From positions 80,582,199-80,646,198 of the forward strand of contig CM042151.1 in assembly GCA_023376005.1 (NCBI GenBank): a DNA stretch of 64,000 nucleotides, given 5' to 3'. The position numbers and the translations under genes are program-made. The stretch's first letter is position 1. The number at the start of each line of letters is the position of its first letter. The notes under the pieces were generated by a model, which saw only the letters and a list, made by a program, of their open reading frames with translations, did not search any database and was not told the origin of the DNA. The DNA comes from Doryteuthis pealeii (taxonomy: Eukaryota; Mollusca; Cephalopoda; Myopsida; Loliginidae). Below, in pieces: positions 55,935-64,000 of this stretch.

Positions 55935-56735
55935 TTAACTGTTAAATATAAACCTTTATGCAAGTGTCATTGTGTTATTAACACAATGACACTTGCATAA
56001 AGGTTTATATTGTCTTAAAAATCTTTGAACCATTCGAAAAAATGAAACATTAAAACAACTCCTGATCATTTAAAAAAAAAAAATTTTCAGCTGACGGAAA
56101 TAATGAAAATTATGAACGAAAACAATGTTTAACGTAGCCAAAAAAAACTTACGACTAGAGACTTTAAAAAAAATATTCTATGAAAAATCAATTAATAGTC
56201 CGATTTTCACGAAACTTTCCATAATTACTTACCTTTTGATGAAGATATGTTTGAAATAGGTTTTTCCTCAAATATATTTGGGAAAATATATTTTTTATAA
56301 GGTCTACCCCCCCCTATTTTATTTTATGAAATATGAAAAAATGAACCGACAAAAAACGATTTTTAATTTTTTTTCTATAAAGAGTCTGAATAATTATATC
56401 AGAAAATGTGTATAAGTTTCTATACGGCAGTTTTTTTTAGTAAAAGAACCATGAATACAGAATTCTGCTAAAAAGAATATCATTAAAGAAACTGACCTGT
56501 TGTAAAAAAACGAACTGTTTTACTTATTTTTCAAGATAACGGTGAATGATTTTCCCCCAATTGGATAAATTGATCTTTGACTTAAAGAGTTGTTACAAAA
56601 AAAAAAAACCTGTTATGTTCATAATTTTTTTCTTTTTTGCAAGATCTAAAAAAAAATGTTTTAAAATATTTGCGTTTCTTCCTTCAATATGGCCTAAACT
56701 GATCACATGACGTATTTTGGTGGTACCTAACGTTC
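55935..56735 (+). repeat. family C interspersed repeat, copy 3
   Basis: It starts with a perfect palindrome (55945-56011) and ends GTATTTTGGTGGTACC. The stretch 56095-56115 is the intact form of the site into which a MITE inserted at 10970. Confidence 0.85.
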
Positions 56736-56763
56736 ATATTTACATTTTTTATATAGAATTTTT

Positions 56764-56994
56764 GGACCATATGACCTTTAGGCACCCCTTCCGTGATCTC
56801 GATTAACAAGGACACTTTTCTCATTTACACTGTCAAAATCCAGTTGTTTGTTAGGGGTTAGTATTATTATTTAAAAAAAAAAAACCCTCTAAAAATCGTC
56901 TGTTAACAATTAACCGGATTTTGATGGTTTAAATGGAAAAAAATGTCCCCACGAATTGAGATCGCAAAACGGGTTCCTAAAGGTAATATGGTCC
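56764..56994. mobile_element. foldback MITE, 231 bp, 8-bp target duplication (family M1, copy 3)
   Basis: The termini are GGACCATATGACC and GGACCATATTACC. The target duplication is GAATTTTT/GGATTTTT (56756-56763 and 56995-57002). The centre keeps one arm of the telomere-like sequence (TTAGGGGTTAG) only. Confidence 0.9.
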
Positions 56995-57044
56995 GGATTT
57001 TTATTCTTATCGAATCCAAACAATTTCTAAACAGATCTATTTGA

Positions 57045-57320
57045 GTCATAGTTGGGACCCTAAAAGATTCTACCACTTCGGGTCAGAGTGAAGTTGGTAC
57101 TAAATGGCAATGAACAGGTACTCCACACTTCCCAGATCTAAAATCTCACCATCAGATGCAGTTTTGTATCTTGGACACCCCTTTTTTGAGGGGGGAGTCT
57201 TACCTTTCTACAGTGGATAATGTCGGCATATTCTTAGCTCTGCTGACGGTAGCACTAGCAAAACGGGGATAGACTCTCTTGCTGTTCGGCTGATACCGAA
57301 AATAGGACACTCCTCAGAAT
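57045..57320 (+). repeat. family A fragment joined to a family S SINE end
   Basis: 57045-57240 has family A landmarks (TGGGACCC, TCGGGTCAGAGTG). 57245-57320 has the end of the SINE body (GGGGATAGACTCTC). Confidence 0.65.
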
Positions 57321-57339
57321 TTAGTACTTACAGCAGATA

Positions 57340-57930
57340 GATTTGGTTTGGTTTGGTTTGGTTTGTTTAAAGGCATATCAACCTCAGTGGGTCTTTTAAT
57401 GCCGACAAAATTTTGAAATAAATTCCTAATGGATTTTGAAATAAATTCATTCCTAATGGATACTCAATTTTTTTTATAAAGACATTTTTCTATTTAACTC
57501 ATAGATGGGACCCTAAAAAGTACTATTACTCCGGGTCAGAGTGGACCAGGAAGCAATGGTAATGAAGGGATGTTTCACATTCACCCCCAGAACTGGAACC
57601 TCACCATGAGATAGAGTTTAACGTCATTCCCAGGACATGAAGACCTCAGCTACCACCTTCTAACATATATATGTTAGGGCTTGTCATAACAACTTAGGGT
57701 TGGGACAATCATATAGATGCTAGAGCTTGATAGGAGGGGGCCTCTCTGACCGTCCATCTAGTCTAAGTAAGGGCCTAAGTAGAGTGTTGCATGTCATGGA
57801 CTGCTCATCCACTAGGATTCTGTTCTTTAGCATCACAGGTCGAAATGCATGGCTAACAGGTGGCCTCATTAGGGGAGGTCTTACCCCTCTGCAGAGGTGC
57901 AGTCGGTGTATTCTAAAACCTCAGTGTAAT
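57340..57930 (+). repeat. family A interspersed repeat, copy 5
   Basis: The head is a TTTGG run; all family blocks follow, with a short internal duplication (GAAATAAATTC) near 57415-57450. Confidence 0.85.
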
Positions 57931-58054
57931 TGTTTTTATGCTTTTGATGGGGTCAAGAAACATCTCCAGCTTCAGTGTGTAGGGTCTTCGGATTGGCCAA
58001 AAATGGCCTAATGCTTTGCCATTCACTAGTTTATCTTATTGTTTTGTCTGCCAG
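57801..58054 (+). repeat. duplicated segment, partner at 63752-64000
   Basis: The two are nearly identical over ~250 bp, covering the end of a family A repeat and ~120 bp of flank (GGGTCTTCGGATTGGCC). Confidence 0.9.
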
Positions 58055-58314
58055 ACTAGATGACTTGATCCCCGAGTGATATATTCTGAATGTGGTAATC
58101 TTCAACTTGTTCCTCATGTTGTATATTGAAGATATTTAAAAGAAGGTGAAAACGGAAATAGGGTCTTCCGGTTGGATCGAGGCAGGGAGAAGACGAAAAG
58201 AGTAACAAAGGACTTTTTCCGGGTAAAGCAAACAAAGAAGGATGGGTAACAATAAGTTCGGAAATAGATTTGTCTGCTGATAAAGATAACAAAAGAAAAC
58301 GCATAGGCGTTTGA

Positions 58315-58327
58315 TATATATAAAAGG
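58315..58327 (+). promoter_or_regulatory. TATA box
   Basis: TATATATAAAAGG is a strong TATA motif, 76 bp upstream of an ATG and 180 bp upstream of an AATAAA. Confidence 0.5.
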
Positions 58328-58564
58328 AAGTCAGGGATCCCAGGTCAGGAGAGAGGAGACAGCGGATGGTGAACAGTGAATGACTGATGCTCACGGTCCG
58401 TCATGGCCAAGGGTGGTGAGACGCCACCAGCCACCCCTTTACCTCAACATCCCAGCAGTAGTAGTAGTCATTGTCAGCGCTCACCACCCACCAGCCGAGG
58501 AAAAGAAATAAATGCAAGTTTTTACAATACCCATGTGTTGTGATTTCATTAAGCGACCACTACA
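58315..58564 (+). mobile_element. LTR-like promoter and polyadenylation unit
   Basis: A TATA box, a GC-rich transcribed part, AATAAA (58507-58512) and an end in CCACTACA are the layout of an LTR. A 46-codon frame (58403-58543) begins in good context and encodes MAKGGETPPATPL; it has no known domain. No partner LTR or internal region is seen, so it may be a solo LTR or a real small gene. Confidence 0.3.
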
Positions 58565-58869
58565 TATATCGTCTAGGGTTAGTGATGATACCCGCTATGT
58601 ATACAGATACGCGATTTAGCAGCGTGAATTTGAAGAAGCCACTATATAACATATTGTTAGTTTGATGCAGTATGTAACACTCATAGATTCCTACTATAAA
58701 ATAAACTGAACCCTCATTTTATGTCCGTGTTTTATTTTTGTTGTACCCGTTATTTTACAGTACTAAATATATATTTATTTATTTATTTTAATATTTACTT
58801 CAATGTGTATATTCTAAAAGTTTTTATTTTGTGAGAAAGGTTAGTTTTAAAGTGGGGGTTTGTTTTATT
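58565..58869. other. unannotated AT-rich sequence
   Basis: Nothing recognised. Confidence 0.3.
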
Positions 58870-59060
58870 CAACAGTGTATTCTAATGCCCCAACCGACAA
58901 GGCGGTATACATAGCCTGTTAAACTGCATCTAGTGGTAAGGTTCCAATTCTGGAGCTCTAAGGAGTGTGGATACCATACCCCTTTTTTGCCATTACTCTC
59001 AGGTCCACTCTGACTCAGAATGGTAGTTGTTTGTTGCTTGTTTTATGGCATATGAACCCT
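58870..59060 (-). repeat. family A repeat fragment
   Basis: It contains TATTCTAATGCCCCAACCGA and a diverged block with CACTCTGACTCAGAATGG. Confidence 0.6.
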
Positions 59061-59294
59061 TTTCAGGTGATTTAAGTCTTTGCCTACTTTAACCCACTCA
59101 CAGCAGCTCTCCCACCATACCCAAGCAAAGTACAAAAACTGATTGTTAGTTCATTATAATTGAGCAGAAGGACTCAGTTTACAATGATAATAGGAGATTA
59201 TTTGAATAGAATGAGTTCTGAGGTGAATAGTGAACTTTGAAATATTCCATCATTATACAGGTATAGAATATCAGGAAAATTTGGTGGGCAAAGA

Positions 59295-59452
59295 ATCAAG
59301 GTTTAGTTATTTTTGTTTTACAGCATATCAACCTCAGTGGGTCATTTAATACTGACAAAGTTTTTAAATAAGTTCATTCTTAATGGATACACAATTTTTT
59401 TAAAAAACTGGTGGTTTTCTATATAACCCATAGATGGGACCCTAACAGGTAT
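59295..59452 (+). repeat. family A repeat, head fragment
   Basis: CATATCAACCTCAGTGGGTC to CATAGATGGGACCCTAACAG. Confidence 0.8.
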
Positions 59453-60256
59453 ATAGAATACCAGGAAAATATGGTAGGCAAAGAATGAAGACATTCTGAT
59501 AAATAAAGGACTCATGTTGCTTACAGTACCTGCTGTTGCTTAAATTGTCATCCAATTAAATATTGAATAGGCACATCGCTGCCTTACTTCGGTTATCTAA
59601 TGAAAACCCGTGCTTTCAGCATGACTTGACTGTAATATCCCAAAGTGGTAGTGCCTATTACAGTCCCATTAATATAATCCATAGATGGACCCAAATAGGC
59701 ACTACTAAATCAAAAAATGTATTTTAAAAATGAGTTTTAAAAAAAATTGTTATATACACAAATATAGATATCTCCCGATTCACTAATTCAACAATTCAAT
59801 TTGCCTACACACCGCAATAAAGAGAATGTCAGCTGGATGTAAACAGGTCGATGCGTTAAATCAAATGACGAAAATTTCGTCTTAGCGCACCCAGGCTCTG
59901 TGCATGGGGCAATCTTAGAATTAAAAAAAAAAAAAAATTATAAATAGAACTTGCATTTTCGTCCAATCTAAATCATTCCCAGCAGAAATAAAAAAAAATG
60001 GGTTGAGTTGATCCGATTTCGGATCACGACAACCTATATAAGTCAGCTTTGAAGAGCCGAGATATCCTGGTGACAGCACCGAGAACATCAACAAGGGCTG
60101 ACCTTGCAAAACGAAACATACATCACAAGGCGGCGGACTTATATCTCTCAATAACCACTACCCAAAAATCTGACTGACCGGCAGTTAAAGAGGCAAACGA
60201 TTCCACATCATACAACAACAAGACTATGCCAACTATCATACATGATACAAAACCGC
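59453..60256. other. unannotated sequence
   Basis: No gene supported. 59980-60140 has balanced composition with a TATATAAG and might be an LTR or gene fragment. Confidence 0.25.
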
Positions 60257-60770
60257 TATTGACTTCAGACTACTAAAACACAAGTCTCTGCACACCTAAC
60301 CAACATCTGATTATTATCACTGGTTCATCTGCCCACATCACCACCTCCACTACAACTGATTCGGCCACTAGATATTTATTTTGAATAATTATATTATTAT
60401 ATTATATATTATTATTATTATATTATATTATTTATTATAATTTGTTATTTAATAAAAAAATAGATATATCTTTATATTATTTATATAAAAAAAAATTATA
60501 AAAATTATAAAAATTATAAAATTTTAAAAAAATAAAATTATAAAATTATAAAATTATAAAAATAAAATTATATAAAAGATTTTATAAAAATATAAAATTA
60601 TAAAAATTATTTATATTATTATATTATAATTTGTTATTTAATAAAATTTTTTTACTTCAGACTACTAAAACACAAGTCTGCCCACCTAACCAGCATCTAA
60701 CTACTATCACTGGTTCATCTGCCCACATCACCACCTCCACTACAACTAATTCGGCCACTGGACCCTTCAC
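60257..60770 (+). repeat. ~115-bp direct repeats flanking an AT-only spacer
   Basis: 60257-60375 and 60652-60770 share CAGACTACTAAAACACAAGT and CACATCACCACCTCCACTAC. Between them 60380-60650 is (TTA)/(TAAAAT) low complexity. Confidence 0.92.
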
Positions 60771-61569
60771 TGATTTTGCTATTCATGTCACAACTGACTA
60801 TCACCAATATCAGACTTTCTCTTTTAAAAATTCATTTCCAACTTTACAACCATTTCATGTTCCTTCCTTTTTAATACAATTGATAAACTCAAAATCTGTG
60901 TTTGTTTTTCCCTGCCACCATACGCTTCATACTAACCCTGTTTATAACAATTTGAATAACCAACAAGAATGAATAAAACAAAAATGTCTTTGGCATAAAA
61001 TAACCCCCCAAGGGTTGACATACTGTAAAAACCAACCGACTGTACATTGTTGGTATCCTTCCGTCTATGAGAGACAATGGAGTAGTGTCCAAATTATTTT
61101 TTTTTTTAACTACATAGCCTGGGCAGGTTCATATGGAGGATGAGCTGTTGCCCATGCAGCAAATCCTCGCTCTCCACACTGTTGCTGTGATCCAAAGGAA
61201 AGGTATAGAACCAATGCAGTTTGGCAGCAGTAGTGTTGCAGGAGTTGCTGGGTAGCACTGGATTTCAGCATCACACCACTTTAGGGACTCCGGCTCCTGA
61301 TTTTTTGGGGCTTTACTCCCCAAGCCTTTCCTTGGGATGAAGTAAATCCGCTAGGTAATGGAGGTTTTGTATTGGACATACAAAACCTCCACTGCCTATT
61401 TAGCAATAGCTCTTAAGTAAACATATCAAACCAACTGTACATAGACAAATGAAAATCAACATAGGTAGCTTATGAATTATGTATGTATTGTAGTTAGATA
61501 AATATATAAATACTCCTTTATATAATGACGAGATAGAGACCAAGTAGAAGATAGGATGACGGTTCTTAC
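60771..61569. other. mixed sequence with a family A head on the minus strand
   Basis: 60985-61035 resembles a family A head (minus). 61120-61340 is of higher GC with no supported frame. 61367-61391 is an imperfect inverted repeat (CAAAACCTCCA). Confidence 0.35.
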
Positions 61570-61678
61570 TTTTTCCTTGTCTATCTGCTATTGCTGCTAA
61601 TTCATCGGCCAATTCCTCAGGGCTTCGTCTATGGGCTGTTTCTCCAGGTTGATTTCTTTGGGCTGGGTGTCTGTGCAT
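61570..61678 (-). CDS. possible first coding exon with a BH3-like motif
   Basis: From an ATG at 61678, preceded by an in-frame TGA, 36 codons run to a strong splice donor (AAAGTAAGA at the exon edge, 61561-61570). Residues 23-32 read LADELAAIAD, fitting the BH3 pattern L-x3-L-x2-I-x-D of BCL-2 family death proteins. The rest of the gene would lie to the left on the minus strand and is not recognised. The motif is short and helix-like charged peptides can match by chance. Confidence 0.3.
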
Positions 61679-61914
61679 TCTTATTCTAATTAATCAATAG
61701 AACAAAACTTGTTGTTTTTCTTTTATCTTTTATTGAACATCCCCAGCCCAGGATTCAAGAACCGCGCAGTGAGATGTGACTCTTGAGAGGACATCTTCTC
61801 TTGGCGAGTAACTCATTGCAACTAATCTAAAAACTAAAACTTCACACACCTTTACAGGTGCATTTCCAGAGGGGGTAAAACAAAAGTTTATTACCTGCCA
61901 ATAATGCTGACAGC
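61679..61914. other. unannotated; possible promoter of the exon at 61570-61678
   Basis: No TATA box or repeat was recognised. Confidence 0.25.
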
Positions 61915-62030
61915 TAAGTAATTTTACACTCGACCCCTGTTATTTTAAATCTAATGAACTCTGATTCAAAATTTATCTAACTACAGTACGTACATGATTC
62001 ATAAGCTATCTATGAATTATGTAACATTAG
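61915..62030 (+). repeat. dispersed repeat shared with 46320-46430
   Basis: Shared blocks are CGACCCCTGTTATTTT (46330 has AACCCCTGTTATTTT) and TATGAATTATGTAACA. Confidence 0.75.
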
Positions 62031-62189
62031 TTGATAAGTGAGTTTATTAAACTAAAAACACTTAAAAAATAATAAAAATGCATTTAATGGTCAGATTTTA
62101 TTTCCATGTTTTTTAAGGTTATCACATTGTTTTCATATAAACATGAATTACAATAATTAAAAAAAAAAATGAATGGTAAAAAAGTATAG

Positions 62190-62490
62190 CCCAGTGATGC
62201 TAATAGTTTTTTGATTTAGTATGTCCTGGGATGCACATATTTGCTTTGAAGGAGTCCCCGGGAAAATTTATGGGTCCCAACTAAAGCCATCTAACTCCTA
62301 CCTTGTAAACTGTCCTGTATAATTGATTTCTAAGAAACTATTGAAATGTATTTACAATTAGCTTGAAATAGTGAGGGAAGAAAAAGGAAAAACACTGGGA
62401 CACATAGATATGATTTTATTGCGTCCTTTTAGATTTTGGTGCGTCAGGGACGCAGGACGTGTACCTATCAGCATCTCTGAGTATAACTAC
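62190..62490 (+). repeat. family F repeat, second copy
   Basis: It matches 52330-52690 without the interior ~50 bp. Confidence 0.85.
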
Positions 62491-62685
62491 AAACATTTTG
62501 AGAGCATTTTTAGTTTCCAGCATATTTGTCTGTGTCTTTTTAATAGCAATTTAGAAATATTGAAACATTGTACAAAATATTACTTCATGCACATAGAAAA
62601 CATTAAAATCCCAAATCAAATATTTCTAGGTAAGAAAATGTTCAAAACAGAACTTCCATGTAAGTCAAATTTCAAGTTTGGAGTG

Positions 62686-63240
62686 TGATAAAGTTTGCGG
62701 TGTGTTCCAAGATTCAAATAATGATGAGGAAATCCCTGGAAATCCTTGAAGATTCCAACTAATGAGGATTTCTGTAGAGATTCATGGAGTGATCAGTATC
62801 CAGCTGTGTTGCAAGCAGGGTCTATTCTGAGAATCCAGATGTAGTAGGTGGTTTAAATAGCAGGTTGGGCTACTCCACTTGTGTATTTGAACAAGTTCAC
62901 TTCCTGGATTCTTATTGGCTGCTGGTTTTAAAGTGGACTCATTCATTCATATATACTGAACATTTGACTTTGTTTAGACAGTTAATACAGTTAGTTACTA
63001 TTTGGAGTGTGATGAAGTTTGCGGTGTGTTCCTGGATTCAAATAATGATGAGGAAATCTCTGGAAATCCTTGAAGATTCCAACTAATGAAGATTTCTGTA
63101 GAGATTTGTGGAATGATCAGTATACAGCTGTGTTGCAAGCTGAGTCTGTTCTGAGAATCCAGACTTGGTAGGTCGTTTAAATAGCTGGTTGGACTATTCC
63201 ACTTGTGTATTTGGGCCAAGTTCACATTGAGGATTCTCAG
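62686..63240 (+). repeat. direct duplication, period about 318 bp
   Basis: 62686-62895 and 63005-63215 share AAGTTTGCGGTGTGTTCC and GAAATCCTTGAAGATTCCAA. Confidence 0.93.
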
Positions 63241-63394
63241 TTCAGTAATCTTTTTATCAAGTAAAATGAATGTAAATTGAACATCAAGTTTCATAATGAC
63301 ATTCATTAAGTTAAGGTCCTGATTAGCACAATGTATTGATTGTAAATTGAGCCCTAATTCAAAACCACTTTTACTTTTTAATGTTTCTTGCTGT

Positions 63395-63652
63395 CTGGCT
63401 GATACTGAAAATAGGCCACTCCACCTAATTTAAAGTCGTTGGTATGGCCTAAAGTCAGTATCAGCCAATCAGCTGATTTTCACTAGCACTAGGCCAAGGA
63501 GATTGTTTTTTATCATCTGAGGTGGAGTGCTACACCTAACATCAGCTCCTTACTTTACCACACAGATCCCTGTGCTGCTCATATGCTGAGTTGGTGAGGG
63601 CCGGTATCGAACTAGAAACCTTGTGGTTTCTAGCTGAACGCTCTACCGACTG
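63395..63652 (-). mobile_element. tRNA-derived SINE (family S)
   Basis: The head is at 63590-63650 (minus) with the body to 63440. The body end is duplicated at 63395-63425. Confidence 0.8.
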
Positions 63653-63751
63653 AAGGGGTCAGCAACCTACAGTCCGTGGGCCAGATCCGGCCTGCAATCC
63701 ATAATTATCTGCCTTGCAGTCCTTAAGAGAAATATATTAATATAATATTTC

Positions 63752-64000
63752 ATCCACTAGGATTCTGTTCTTTAGCATCACAGGTCGAAATGCATGGCTA
63801 ACAGGTGGCCTCATTAGGGGAGGGTCTTACCCCTCTGCAGAGGTGCAGTCGGTGTATTCTAAAACCTCAGTGTAATTGTTTTTATGCTTCTGATGGGGTC
63901 AAGAAGACATCTCCAGCTTCAGTGTGTAGGGTCTTTGGATTGACCAAAAATGGCCTAATGCTTTGCCATTCACTAGTTTATCTTATTGATTTGTCTGCCA
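63752..64000 (+). repeat. duplicated segment, partner at 57801-58054, runs off the window
   Basis: It matches the partner to the last base of the window, so the duplication continues beyond. Confidence 0.9.

Overview
The window looks like AT-rich, repeat-dense, non-vertebrate animal DNA. Support comes from a caspase gene without introns, two C2H2 zinc-finger genes whose finger arrays sit in one long exon, tRNA-derived SINEs, non-LTR and Ty3/gypsy-type retroelements, foldback MITEs, several kilobase-scale satellites and hammerhead ribozymes. A lophotrochozoan, most likely a mollusc (cephalopod-like), is my best guess. That is inference from repeat style and zinc-finger organisation, not a proven assignment.

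Only three solid protein-coding genes of the host are visible, all on the minus strand. They are an executioner-type caspase (14921-15832), a 12-finger C2H2 protein (26313-27362) and a 14-finger C2H2 protein (47375-48755). The two zinc-finger proteins end in nearly the same C-terminal peptide and are probably paralogues. A possible first coding exon with a BH3-like motif lies at 61570-61678.

Almost everything else is mobile or repeated DNA. 1-14 kb: a ~590-bp interspersed repeat (family A) and a tRNA-SINE (family S) nested in each other, foldback MITEs with 8-bp target duplications, a 5 x 100-bp tandem array, and broken retroelement tails ending in AAT microsatellites that form a large palindrome at 8.7-10.0 kb. 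14-19 kb: the caspase, bracketed by a MITE downstream and a long hairpin upstream, then a 2.4-kb foldback carrying a second transposon. 19-26 kb: dispersed duplications and a hammerhead ribozyme (24.7 kb). 26-33 kb: the first zinc-finger gene, reverse-transcriptase remnants and a 2.5-kb satellite of ~91-bp units. 33-38 kb: more foldbacks, a ~46-bp satellite and a fragment of 18S rRNA/ITS1. 38.9-43.7 kb: a damaged Ty3/gypsy-type element on the minus strand with near-identical terminal repeats. 44-45 kb: a ~47-bp satellite. 47-50.3 kb: the second zinc-finger gene followed by an 84-bp satellite that stays open as a reading frame. 50-64 kb: a second hammerhead ribozyme, palindromes, a 640-bp AAT/ATT block, an LTR-like promoter and duplicated segments running off the window end.

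The most striking points are: two complete type I hammerhead ribozymes behind tRNA-like heads; foldback transposon families with 8-bp target duplications and telomere-like (CCCTAA-like) centres, with unoccupied sites preserved in the same window; an interferon-regulatory-factor-like palindrome upstream of a caspase that has lost the usual substrate-pocket arginine; and satellites whose possible founder monomers lie elsewhere in the window.
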